NCBI GenBank assembly: GCA_950097015.1 | Contig: CATNEN010000038.1 | Coordinates: 1,922,001-1,986,000 of the forward strand | DNA: 64,000 nt | Direction of reading: 5' to 3' | Origin: Macrostomum hystrix | Lineage: Eukaryota > Platyhelminthes > Macrostomidae | Part shown: piece by piece, positions 39,191-50,408 of the stretch | How the letters are laid out: each line of letters begins with the position of its first letter | Numbering within the stretch: the stretch's first letter is position 1 | Program-made: the position numbers and the translations under genes | Notes under the pieces: model-generated | Databases searched by the model: none | Seen by the model: the letters and a program-made list of their open reading frames with translations, nothing else | What the model was told of the DNA's origin: nothing

Positions 39191-39990
39191 ACTAGTCCTA
39201 GATTTTATAGCCGATTAAAAAACTCCCAGATCCCAAATAATGGAACCATTTTACAAAACTCGCAACCGAAATCCTAAATCTAAGGACCAGGACCTCAGGA
39301 TCTGAGGATCCATGTTCTTGATCCCGAAATCCTAAAACACAAATCCAAAATTTTGAAATAACTAATCCAGAAATCAAAAATCCAAGATCCAAAATTCTGA
39401 AATCGCAGATACCGAATTTCGAAATCCCAGATCCCGAATTTCGAAATCCCAGATCCCGAATTTTAAAATTAAAGATCCCGTATTAAAAAACTCCCAGATC
39501 CCGAATTCTGGAATCCCAGATCCAGAATTTTGAAATCCCAGATTTCAAATTCCAAAATCCCAGATCCAGAATTAAAAAATTAAAGATACCGTATTAAAAA
39601 ACTCCCGGATCCCGAATTCTGGAATTCCAGATCCCGAATTCTGGAATCCCAGATCCAGAATTTTGAAATCCCAGATTTCAAATTCCAAAATCCCAGATCC
39701 CGAATTTTAAAATTAAAGATCCCGTATTAAAAACTCCCGGATCCCGAATTCTGGAATTCCAGATCCAGAATTCTGGAATCCCAGATCCCGAATTCTGGAA
39801 TCCCAGATCCAGAATTTTGAAATCCCAGATTTCAAATTCCAAAATCCCAGATCCCGAATTAAAAAAACTCCCAGATCCCGGATCTCGAAATTCTACGTCC
39901 CGAATTTCCAAACCGCATTCCCGATCCCGATTTCAGAAATCTCAAATTTCGAATTCTAGAATCTTAAATCCTAATTTCCATTTTCCGAAT
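39191..39990. repeat. Degenerate about 19-20 bp minisatellite in the 3' flank of CPT2
   Basis: Built on GAAATCCCAGATCCCGAATT with many variants and larger duplicated blocks (for example AAAATTAAAGATCCCGTATT at 39465 and 39709). It extends to within about 25 bp of the CPT2 stop codon, so the 3' UTR probably lies within it. Confidence 0.85.
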
Positions 39991-40012
39991 CCCAAAAGTC
40001 ACCGCATTAATT

Positions 40013-43000
40013 CTACTTGGCACCGGCTTTCACAATCAAGTCGGCCAACAGTCGGCAGGCGCGCTGATAGGCCAGCATGAAATCACTGGCGCTGCAGCCG
40101 CCGGATTTGTAGGCCGTGGCCACGCAGCCCATGTTGGAGTCCTCGATGGCGTAGCCGACACCAAAGCCGGCTGGCGACACCGGGGCGAAGCCGCCGATCT
40201 TCACAGACGGCAGCGACAGGGTGCTGGTGGACAGGACGATCTCGTTGATGCGCTTGTAGGCCGGATCAGAAAATATGCGGGGCAATTCGCCGCCGGCTCG
40301 CCGCTCGGCCATGCACCGCAGAGCGAACAGGTGCCGATCCCAGCCCTGGGGGCGGATGCACACAGATAATCAACTCTTGAAATTACAAATGGATTTAGAA
40401 AATATAACTTAACATGTAAACATCTGCTATATTCCTAAAATATACGATTAGAATAACAAAATATTAGAATCCCCAATCTGCCTGTCCTTAATATAAAATC
40501 AGGCACACTGTCACTAAACTCAGAATCCCTAATCCACCCTGTAACTAAACTCCGAATCCCTAATCCACCCTGTCACTAAACTCCGAATCCCTAATCCACC
40601 CTGTCACTAAACTCAGAATCCCTAATCTACCCTGTCACTAAAACCAGAATCCCTAATCTACCCTGTCACTAAAACCAGAATCCCTAATCTACCCTGTCAC
40701 TAAAACCAGAATCCCTAATCTACCCTGTCACTAAAATCAGAATCCCTAATCTACCCTGTCACTAAAACCAGAATCCCTAATCTACCCTGTCACTAAAACC
40801 AGAATCCCTAATCTACCCTGTCACTAAAACCAGAATCCCTAATCTACCCTGTCACTAAAACCAGAATCCCTAATCTACCCTGTCACTAAAACCGGAATCC
40901 CTAATCTACCCTGTCACTAAAACCAGAATCCCTAATCTACCCTGTCACTAAAACCAGAATCCCTAATCTACCCTGTCACTAAAACCAGAATCCCTAATCT
41001 ACCCTGTCACTAAAACCAGAATCCCTAATCTACCCTGTCACTAAAACCAGAATCCCTAATCTACCCTGTCACTAAAACCAGAATCCCTAATCTACCCTGT
41101 CACTAAAACCAGAATCCCTAATATACCCTGTCACTAAAACCAGAATCCCTAATTTACCCTGTCACTAAAACCAGAATCCCTAATCTACCCTGTCACTAAA
41201 ACCAGAATCCCTAATCTACCCTGTCACTAAAACCAGAATCCCTAATCTACCCTGTCACTAAAACCAGAATCCTTAATCTACCCTGTCACTAAAACCAGAA
41301 TCCCTAATCTACCCTGTCACTAAAACCAGAATCCCTAATATACCCTGTCACTAAAACCAGAATCCCTAATCTACCCTGTCACTAAAACCAGAATCCCTAA
41401 TCTACCCTGTCACTAAAACCAGAATCCCTAATCTACCCTGTCACTAAAACCAGAATCCCTAATCTACCCTGTCACTAAAACCAGAATCCCTAATCTACCC
41501 TGTCACTAAAACCAGAATCCCTAATCTACCCTGTCACTAAAACCAGAATCCCTAATCTACCCTGTCACTAAAACCAGAATCCCTAATCTACCCTGTCACT
41601 AAAACCAGAATCCCTAATCTACCCTGTCACTAAAACCAGAATCCCTAATCTACCCTGTCACTAAAACCAGAATCCCTAATCTACCCTGTCACTAAAACCA
41701 GAATCCCTAATCTACCCTGTCACTAAAACCAGAATCCCTAATCTACCCTGTCACTAAAACCAGAATCCCTAATCTACCCTGTCACTAAAACCAGAATCCC
41801 TAATCTACCCTGTCACTAAAACCAGAATCCCTAATCTACCCTGTCACTAAAACCAGAATCCCTAATCTACCCTGTCACTAAAACCAGAATCCCTAATCTA
41901 CCCTGTCACTAAAACCAGAATCCCTAATCTACCCTGTCACTAAAACCAGAATCCCTAATCTACCCTGTCACTAAAACCAGAATCCCTAATCTACCCTGTC
42001 ACTAAAACCAGAATCCCTAATCTACCCTTTCACTAAAACCAGAATCCCTAATCTACCCTGTCACTAAAACCAGAATCCCTAATCTACCCTGTCACTAAAA
42101 CCAGAATCCCTAATCTACCCTGTCACTAAAACCAGAATCCCTAATATACCCTGTCACTAAAACCAGAATCCCTAATCTACCCTGTCACTAAAACCAGAAT
42201 CCCTAATCTACCCTGTCACTAAAACCAGAATCCCTAATCTACCCTGTCACTAAAACCAGAATCCCTAATCTACCCTGTCACTAAAACCAGAATCCTTAAT
42301 CTACCCTGTCACTAAAACCAGAATCCCTAATCTACCCTGTCACTAAAACCAGAATCCCTAATATACCCTGTCACTAAAACCAGAATCCCTAATCTACCCT
42401 GTCACTAAAACCAGAATCCCTAATCTACCCTGTCACTAAAACCAGAATCCCTAATCTACCCTGTCACTAAAACCAGAATCCCTAATCTACCCTGTCACTA
42501 AAACCAGAATCCCTAATCCACCCTGTCACTAAAACCAGAATCCTTAATCTACCCTGTCACTAAAACCAGAATCCTTAATCTACCCTGTCACTAAAACCAG
42601 AATCCCTAATCTACCCTGTCACTAAAACCAGAATCCCTAATCTACCCTGTCACTAAAACCAGAATCCCTAATCTACCCTGTCACTAAAACCAGAATCCCT
42701 AATCCACCCTGTCACTAAAACCAGAATCCCTAATCTACCCTGTCACTAAAACCAGAATCCCTAATCTACCCTGTCACTAAAACCAGAATCCCTAATCTAC
42801 CCTGTCACTAAAACCAGAATCCCTAATCCACCCTGTCACTAAAACCAGAATCCCTAATCCACTCTGTCACTAAAACCAGAATCCCTAATCTACCCTGTCA
42901 CTAAAACCAGAATCCCTAATCTACCCTGTCACTAAAACCAGAATCCCTAATCTACCCTGTCACTAAAACCAGAATCCCTAATCTACCCTGTCACTAAAAC

Positions 43001-46000
43001 CAGAATCCCTAATCTACCCTGTCACTAAAACCAGAATCCCTAATCTACCCTGTCACTAAAACCAGAATCCCTAATCTACCCTGTCACTAAAACCAGAATC
43101 CCTAATCTACCCTGTCACTAAAACCAGAATCCCTAATCTACCCTGTCACTAAAACCAGAATCCCTAATCTACCCTGTCACTAAAACCAGAATCCCTAATC
43201 CACCCTGTCACTAAAACCAGAATCCCTAATCTACCCTGTCACTAAAACCAGAATCCCTAATCCACCCTGTCACTAAAACCAGAATCCCTAATCTACCCTG
43301 TCACTAAACTCAGAATCCCTAATCTACCCTGTCACTAAAACCAGAATCCCTAATCCACCCTGTCACTAAAACCAGAATCCCTAATCTACCCTGTCACTAA
43401 ACTCAGAATCCCTAATCCACCCTGTCACTAAAACCAGAATCCCTAATCTACCCTGTCACTAAAACCAGAATCCCTAATCCACCCTGTCACTAAAACCAGA
43501 ATCCCTAATCTACCCTGTCACTAAAACCAGAATCCCTAATCCACCCTGTCACTAAAACCAGAATCCCTAATCTACCCTGTCACTAAAACCAGAATCCCTA
43601 ATCTACCCTGTCACTAAAACCAGAATCCCTAATCTACCCTGTCACTAAAACCAGAATCCCTAATCTACCCTGTCACTAAAACCAGAATCCCTAATCCACC
43701 CTGTCACTAAAACCAGAATCCCTAATCTACCCTGTCACTAAAACCAGAATCCCTAATCCACCCTGTCACTAAAACCAGAATCCCTAATCTACCCTGTCAC
43801 TAAAACCAGAATCCCTAATCTACCCTGTCACTAAAACCAGAATCCCTAATCTAACCTGTCACTAAAACCAGAATCCCTAATCTACCCTGTCACTAAAACC
43901 AGAATCCCTAATCTAACCTGTCACTAAAACCAGAATCCCTAATCTACCCTGTCACTAAAACCAGAATCCCTAATCTAACCTGTCACTAAATTCCCAATTC
44001 CGAAATATTTTCAATTACAAGGTCAAGTCTGTGTTCTAACCAGGCGCCTTCAAAAGTTAAAAGTGCAAATGCCAGCAGGCGAACCTTTCCCATAGCCGCG
44101 TCCTTCGTCAGCCCGGAGTGCACATCCGAGGCTGCCTTCAGAGCGGCCAGCATTGCCTCGGCGGAAGCGGCTGCTTGAGGCTCGCATCCCACCAGCTCGC
44201 AGAACTGCTTGGTTGATTTCGTGGCCGATCGAATTGTTTCAGTTCGGCCGCGCTTGAAAGCCGAGGTGCTGCAGGACTCGTAGGTTGCGGCAGTGCGGCC
44301 ACCGCTCAGCCAATAGTAAGCCAGCTGGATGGCCGTCTGTGACACGGAGTCCGGGCTCAGGCCGGCTCGCTTGGCAGCGGATTTGCCCAGGCCATCGAAT
44401 TGCCAGAAGTCCAAGTCGAGATCGGCCGTCCTGGTTGCTAGGCAACTGCGCGCCTCAACAATGGCCGATTTGAGACCGTCGTCCAAGTCGAACTCCAATC
44501 GGCGGACAGAAGCGGAGTCCGGGCTGGTCGGAGTGGCCGAGCCTCCGGACAGGGCGGGCCGGCTGGGCAGATGGGGAAGCAATGTTTGGGGAGATGAATG
44601 ACTGCAGTCTGAAAATCTCATGTTTGATTTAATACCGCAGTCAGTCCGGGGGGTGAGTGCATGGCAGAGTGGGTATCGCGTTTGCCTCTCGCACCAAGGC
44701 TTCTGAGCTCGATTAAGCGGCATGGGGGCTTGTAGTGCAAGTTGCGCACTTGAGGGCCAACCTCCAAGGCACAGTGAGAGTGTACAGTGGCTGACGATTA
44801 GAAAGTCAGGGCAGATGTACACACCTGTGTGAGCGTGTGCCTGCGTACAGTATCTGTGTGCGTGTGTGCTCAGGAGTCAGCAAGTTGGGCAGAATTGCCT
44901 CCTCGCTGGCTGCGGGTCTAGTGTCTAGTGCCGCAGCTCTCCTGCAATTATTATTAATATAATACTGCAGTTTCGAAGTCTTATCCTTGACCTGATGCTG
45001 CAGTCTCAAATCTCACAAAACTGACTACTCACCGATTCGAATCGTTGAAGACTTCGTTAAAGTAGCGTGAGACGGCGACGCCGTCGCCCCAGCTGTGCTC
45101 GAAGCTGACGGCGAGCTCGCCGAGCGGCATGACGCCGAGTAGGCAGAGGCTCTTGTCCCACCAGCGATTGGCGCCGTCGCCGGAGTGTAGGAAGGCGTGG
45201 CACAGGGCCGCATCGTCCATCTGCTGAGCCTCGTCAAGGCACACCAAGAACAGGGCGGAGTCGATGGCCTCCAGCGAGGTTGAGTTGACCTTGGAGGCGT
45301 GCGCTAGGCGCTGTCGCTGCTGAGTCCACTGGTCGCGATCGGCTGACGTCAGGACGCCGACTGGGAACTCGGCGGGAGGCCGGGTGTCGGCCAGGCAGGC
45401 GGCCACGCGGGCCCGGATGTCGCCGGCCGAGACGATGCTGCGACCGTCCGGCTGGAAATAAGAGGCTGAGAAATGAGTACTAAAGGATTCTATGAAAAAC
45501 CTGAAGAATCATATGAGAAACCTGAAGGATTCTATGAGAAACCTGAAGGATTCAATTAGATACCTGAAGGATTCAATGAGATACCTGAAGGATTCAATTA
45601 GATACCTGAAGGATTCAATGAAATACCTGAAGGATTCAATGAGATACCTGAAGGATTCAATGAGATACCTGAAGGATTCAATTAGATACCTGAAGGATTC
45701 AATGAAATACCTGAAGGATTCAATGAGATACCTGAAGGATTCAATGAGATACCTGAAGGATTCTATGAGATACCTGAGGGATTCAATGAGAACCCAAAGT
45801 AATAATCAAGGAAATAAGAAAGCAGCACCGAAGCCGTTCAAACCTGAATGATATCGAAGCTGTAGAAGCGGCCACCGCGCATCAGCACAATGTGACGCGA
45901 GTCCGGATAGCGCCTGAGCGAATCCCGGCCAGGCTGTGGCAGCCGAGTGGAAGCCATCAGGTTGGGGTACTGGGACATGTCCAACGGGAACGCCTTGTGC

Positions 46001-46931
46001 AGGTAGGCGGCAGGCCAAGCCAGGCGGGAATGGCCGGGAATTCTGCGAAAGAGACAGGTGAGAATTGGGTCAGACCGAATGGTAGCAGACTCAGCTGACA
46101 GGTAGACCAGATTAGCAGACCAGAGTTCAGATTAACAGACATGTTATTTATATTGATTGACAGCTAGATCAGATTAACAGACAGGTTATTTATATTGATT
46201 GACAGCTAGATCAGATTAACAGACGGGTCGATTGCGGTAAATTAGATTGATTGACAGGTAGCCAGATTGATAGGTACAGAGAGTGAATGTCACAGCACAA
46301 GTTAAACCCGCTCAGCTTACTTAGACAGCATTTTCATCCGGCTATAAAACTTATCCTCGCTTAGCTTGGGATCTAGAAAGTACACCTCAGGTTTGAGTAG
46401 TCCATTAGCATAGGCCAGGTGGTACCTAGCGGATGAGTACAGCATGTTGGTGAGCCTGTCAAGCGGCTCGATGGGATGAGGCGAGGGGGCGAAGGCCAGG
46501 AAGGGAGTGTAGTTGAGCACAACGGATCTCCTGTCACGCAGGTACATATCGAACCACAGCTCGCTGACATAATTGCCGTCACTGTTGGCTTTGTCATAGT
46601 CTATCAGCAGCTTCTGCAGCTCCGGCCCGTCCTGTTTGATAAATTCCTGGCAGATAAGAGTCGTAGCCGAGAACTGTTCGTCAGTTAGGAGCGGCCTCTG
46701 TGATTTCAGATATTTTTCCACGCTTGAGTTCAAATCGGGCACCTTCAGGTGGGGCAGGCTGGCCTGGAAGAATTCGGTGTGCACTGGACTGCGGTGGAGC
46801 AGGTGCTGGTCAAGGATCTGGTCGGTGCTGGCGGTGGCAAACGGTGCCTGCAGCTGGTAGCCAGATTGTTGGCTGGCTAAAAGTGTGCGCCGATGCGGCA
46901 GCTGGACGCGACGCAAAATTACTGGCAGCAT
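40013..46931 (-). CDS. CPT2: Carnitine O-palmitoyltransferase 2, mitochondrial
   Basis: Five exons: 46931-46321, 46042-45844, 45451-45033, 44601-44085 and 40345-40013; about 692 aa, phases 2, 0, 2, 0. It converts acylcarnitine back to acyl-CoA on the matrix face of the inner membrane, feeding beta-oxidation. The N-terminus is basic and Arg-rich as for mitochondrial import (MLPVILRRVQLPHRRTLL). Family motifs in order: PHLKVPDLNSSVEKYL; ELWFDMYLRDRRSVVLNYTP; KAFPLDMSQYPNLMASTRLP; HSGDGANRWWDKSL; FEHSWGDGVAVSRYFNEVF, which holds the catalytic His; YESCSTSAFKRGRTETIR; TKDAAMGK|GWDRHLFALR across the last intron; LSTSTLSLPSVKIGGFAPV. The pattern follows CPT2 rather than CPT1, with no N-terminal membrane pair. 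It is slightly longer than the vertebrate enzyme (658 aa). The in-frame TTG at 46949 precedes the chosen ATG. Confidence 0.96.
40480..43990. repeat. 31-bp minisatellite, about 112 copies, in CPT2 intron 4
   Basis: Unit containing CACTAAAACCAGAATCCCTA and ATCTACCCTGT. It is extraordinarily uniform; the commonest variants are ATCCACC, ATATACC, CCTTAATC and, at both ends, AAACTCAG. It fills nearly all of the 3.7-kb intron. Confidence 0.97.
44642..44960 (+). mobile_element. SINE family 1, full-length, in CPT2 intron 3 (antisense to gene)
   Basis: tRNA-like head GGCAGAGTGGGTATCGCGTT, then the usual body to CTCCTGCAATTATTATTAAT. It is flanked by a near-perfect 11-bp target duplication, AATACCGCAGT at 44631-44641 and AATACTGCAGT at 44961-44971, typical of LINE-mobilised insertion. 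Confidence 0.85.
45485..45795. repeat. 21-bp minisatellite in CPT2 intron 2
   Basis: About 15 copies of GATACCTGAAGGATTCAATG plus A. It gives an open frame of LKDSMRY repeats which is not coding. Confidence 0.93.
46085..46240. repeat. Short degenerate tandem repeat in CPT2 intron 1
   Basis: Two to three copies of a unit of about 55 bp with GACAGGTTATTTATATTGAT and TGACAGCTAGATCAGATTAA. Confidence 0.75.
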
Positions 46932-47049
46932 GCTGGCTGGCCTCTTCAAATAGGCTGCAAATAGTCATGCGACGTGTGGGATAAGCTGCGAAGTCTTCAA
47001 CTACTTATAGTAGTCATATACGAGCTATTATGGAAAACTGTGGGTTAGA

Positions 47050-47565
47050 AAACTAATTCAGAATTTACCTGTAGCAAATAATAAATAGAATCAAATGTGC
47101 AGCCGACAGCACAGTCGCAGCTATTGCGCAGCGTATCTGAAAGCTGCGTACCGCTGTTCGGTCTGTAACACACTAAAAGTGGAGAACGAACCTCGCGCCG
47201 GCAGACCGAGACCGGTTTCTGGCTTGTTTGCCTTCGTCAGTCAGCCATAGCCACACGCAGTCCTCTCCCACCACTCTCAGTGTGCACAGAAGTCTCTTTT
47301 AAGCTTGCCATTTTTATGGCGATATTTTTTTAGTGTTATGTGAGAGTTTTGCAGCCAAGTCTTTGCTTTTCTACTGTTGTCAGTAGTCTGAATTGTATCT
47401 CTCACACGGTCCATGGACTGGGGAGACGGCACACCCATTCTCAATTACCCCAAATAAATGTGGCCTCGCCGTTAAATCTAACTTAGGGACCTTGGTGCTG
47501 GAGGCAAGCGCATTAACCGCTCTGCCAGCGACCCCATTTGCTCTGCATAAACCTCGATGGCGATA
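47050..47565 (-). mobile_element. SINE (family 1 head with family 2 body), interrupted by an introner-like element
   Basis: On the minus strand, the tRNA-like head GGCAGAGCGGTTAATGCGC and GGCGAGGCCACATTTATTTG is followed by GCCGTCTCCCCAGTCCATGG at about 47408-47435. It then breaks off at the 245-bp element (47407-47163) and resumes with GAACAGCGGTACGCAGC. The intact SINE in the RPL12 intron reads CCAGTCCATGAACTAAACAA then CTGTTCGCAGCC across this point, which shows the interruption. Confidence 0.75.
47163..47407 (-). mobile_element. Introner-like element, copy B (inside a SINE)
   Basis: Read on the minus strand it starts GTGTGAGAGATACAATTCAG and ends CTTTTAGTGTGTTACAG, 245 bp, with the same ends and length as copy A. 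ACC is found directly before and directly after it, consistent with a 3-bp target duplication. It lies about 230 bp upstream of the CPT2 start codon in the same orientation as CPT2, so it could act as a 5'-UTR intron there. Confidence 0.85.
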
Positions 47566-48126
47566 ATAAAATAATCAACAATTGTTTCATAGTTAAATTT
47601 TGCCACCAGACAAGCCGACAAGAATCGTTGGATATCTTGACGATGCCTGATGTTTTTTATTCTGGAAGCTTTTTCATCGGATAGAGCGGGAAATCATTGC
47701 TCATGCTCAGAATTTTCATGGCGATTGGTTGTATATTTTGGGTGATACAGACAAAAAGAAATTTGAATTTGAAATACCTCTCGTGGTCTCTCTACTGTTA
47801 ATTGTTTTCAGTGCTAATTATTATTAATTTTCTGCTTGCTTCTGACTTTCTTAAGTTGCAACCCAAGAAACATTTGCGGAAGAGGTGAGCGAGCTTTGAA
47901 CGGAAATATAAACGCTGGCTTAGAGAGACTTGTGTGAGAAATGAGCGCAATAGACCACAGACCACAGCGCGGCGCACACGCAAGCAAAACTTAAGAATTT
48001 GGCAGCCGCAGTGAAGCAGGCAACACATTGCGTGTACAGTTCTCTGTTATATAAGCGACTGGCTTCTGTTGCAAATGCTTAGCTTGTGAAGTGAAAGCTG
48101 AGCTAATTAACTCCTATTGTGACAGC
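47566..48126. other. Spacer between CPT2 and the small membrane protein gene
   Basis: AT-rich, no exon recognised; probably contains the promoter of the gene starting at 48127. Confidence 0.35.
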
Positions 48127-48727
48127 ATGCTCAACTTAATCCAAGGCGAATTCGTGATACTCGGAGCTGCCATCGTCCTGACTGTCGCGGCAATGTGCGC
48201 CTTCCATAGCCAAAGAAGGTGGCCAAAGAAGAAACGGAACAGAACCAGCTACGGCAACAGCAACAGGTGCAGCCTGGACTGCTCAACTGCTGCTCTGGAC
48301 AATGACAGACAGTTGGTGAGAGTGCTCACGGATGTATTTGAATTTATCTGCTGCGATTATCACCAGAGTTAAGCATGCAAGTAGCCCCTAAGCAAAAGTG
48401 CAAATGCTAATTGTGGCCTACTTAAACAGACCAGCCAGATCTACAGTCCATATATCAATGTCTGCTTTCAACATTCGCATGAAGAAATGAAAGAGAAAGA
48501 AAACTTCTACCATCAAGGGGAACCAACTTTGCAAGAGAAAGGTAAGCCAAAAATTAAATTCACATTTTGTAAAGGCTTTCAATGCACCAATTTACATAGA
48601 ATATGCAAAAATATTCATTTCAGGCCTCGAAAACTCTATAAGAAACAAAGAGGAACAATGGATAATTCCTGTGGAAGAAATTGACGAGGATGTAATCAAC
48701 GAAAACATCACTGTTACACGATTTTGA
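48127..48727 (+). CDS. Small single-pass membrane protein, function unknown
   Basis: Three exons: 48127-48315, 48430-48541 and 48624-48727, giving 134 aa in continuous phase (0, then 1). Donors are GTGAGA and GTAAGC; acceptors TTAAACAG and TTTCAG. Residues about 8-26 are one hydrophobic segment (EFVILGAAIVLTVAAMCAF), followed at once by basic residues (RRWPKKKRNR), so the positive-inside rule puts the C-terminal 105 residues in the cytosol. That tail is polar and becomes acidic (VEEIDEDVINENITVTRF). No family was recognised. Clean splice phase across three exons and short introns argue that it is real. Confidence 0.6.
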
Positions 48728-49778
48728 ATTTTTCTGTCAAGGTAGTTTCAAAATCACAAAAGTCTACACACAAATATGCAAATATGGTCTAGCTACTTAT
48801 CTACTCTGTCACTCAGCTGTGGTACAATAATTATTAAAATATATTTACTTGTAACTAAAATAAGTTCTACAAATACTTGAGTCATGACTTCCATTTCTTG
48901 AGCAATGTAGCTCAGTACAAAAAGTATATAATTTCATCAACTGGGGTTGTAGAAACTGATTCCTGCAGTTGGTCACTTAGTCCACTAGCCAACTGGAAGA
49001 CCCTATGAGTTAACACGAGGAAAGCATGATATTATTGGACCAATATGGATTCACCAAATAATATTCCAAATACAATGAATTAAGGGAATTGTGTGTGACA
49101 TGACTGAGTTACAGAGAGTGAGAGGCAGAGTGAGGGTGAGATGGAGAGACAGAAAAAGAGGGAGATGAAGGGAGATTGACAAAGAGAAGCAGAATAGTGT
49201 TTTAGCAAATTTGTTGTGAGTTCACACAAATTCTGCCTGTGTTTTGCCTGGGAAAGTCCTGGGAAATCATAAAAGTGTGAAACTTGGAATAAGGAACAAA
49301 GAGTTAACAAGATTTTTGCCTTAATTAGCTGACATGAAAATTGAATTCTATAAAATAAAGAATATAATTTACCAGACATTGTTGCTGTTCCTATAAATAT
49401 CAATTATTTGGTTAGCATTTTACCAATTCTGATTCAATATGAATATTCAGTTAATTTGATTAGAAAAAAATCAGATTATTTGTCTCATCCTTAAGCTAAT
49501 ACAATATAGGCAAAAGAACCAACACATTAAAAAATAATAAATTCAAAGAGTTTAATAAAATAAATCCAACTGTATTTTACTTTACTAAAAACTTCTTTAT
49601 GAAAATATTTTCTATGTATTTATTATACTAGATCATTAAAAACAGTAACAAAATTGTCACTGATATTCCTAGTGACAATGTAGAATAGATAAGAATTGAT
49701 AGACTAGTATATTTTTACAATGCAATATGCAACTAACCTAAATTCTATATAAATAAATCAGGGCTATGATAATAGCAA
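48728..49778. other. AT-rich spacer
   Basis: No gene recognised. A purine-rich GAGAGACAGAAAAAGAGGGA tract lies near 49110-49190. Confidence 0.4.
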
Positions 49779-50145
49779 AAGGGGGTCGGTGGCAGTGGTT
49801 AACGCATTAGCCTCATGCACTACTGTCACTAGGTTCGATTCCGCGGCGAGGCCACATTTACTTGGGGCGCAGACAAAGAGAGAAGGCTTGGGGGCTTGCC
49901 ATGCAATTTATGACCTTAATGGCCAACCTCCAAGGCACAGTGAAGTGTGACACTTCTTAACGATGAGAAAGTCAGAGCAGATGTACACACCTGTGTGAGC
50001 GTGTGCCTAAGTATAGTATCTGAGTGCGTGTGCGCTCAGGAGTCAGCGAAATGGGCAGAACTGCCTCCTCGCTGGCTGCGTGTCTAGTGTCACTAAATGA
50101 TGTGCTACTGCCCACAGCCCACCTGCAATAATATGAATTATTCTT
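49779..50145 (+). mobile_element. SINE family 1, full-length reference copy
   Basis: The tRNA-like head has an A-box region (GGTGGCAGTGGTTAACGC) and a perfect B box (GGTTCGATTCC at 49832-49842). The body and a short AT tail follow. The 13-bp target duplication ATGATAATAGCAA at 49766-49778 and 50146-50158 is perfect, so the insertion is relatively recent and LINE-mobilised. Confidence 0.92.
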
Positions 50146-50349
50146 ATGATAATAGCAACATTCAGAGACAATCCATCGTGACGTTAGTAATAATAAATGC
50201 TCAAATTATTTATCACTCAGCTAGTTAAATACTTCGGTGTTGGTTGCTAACTGCCATAGGTATCATAATTAACAGGGCAAGTTTCTTGGAATTTAACCAT
50301 TTTTAAATTAGGATTGAACGCGCAGATAACGAGGAATAAAATCATAAAG

Positions 50350-50408
50350 ACTTTAATCAAGGACCACTAGAAGAAGAAGATCTTCTTCTAGTGGTCCTTG
50401 ACTTTAAT
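50350..50408. mobile_element. 43-bp perfect hairpin flanked by an 8-bp target duplication
   Basis: Positions 50358-50400 form a near-perfect palindrome with 19-bp arms (CAAGGACCACTAGAAGAAG and its complement) and a 5-base centre. ACTTTAAT is directly repeated on each side (50350-50357 and 50401-50408). The structure suggests a minimal inverted-repeat transposon; an 8-bp duplication would suit hAT. Confidence 0.7.

Noticed and set aside
40480-43990. CRISPR-like regular array
   Set aside because: Units are contiguous with no unique spacers, and the array lies inside a eukaryotic intron of CPT2.
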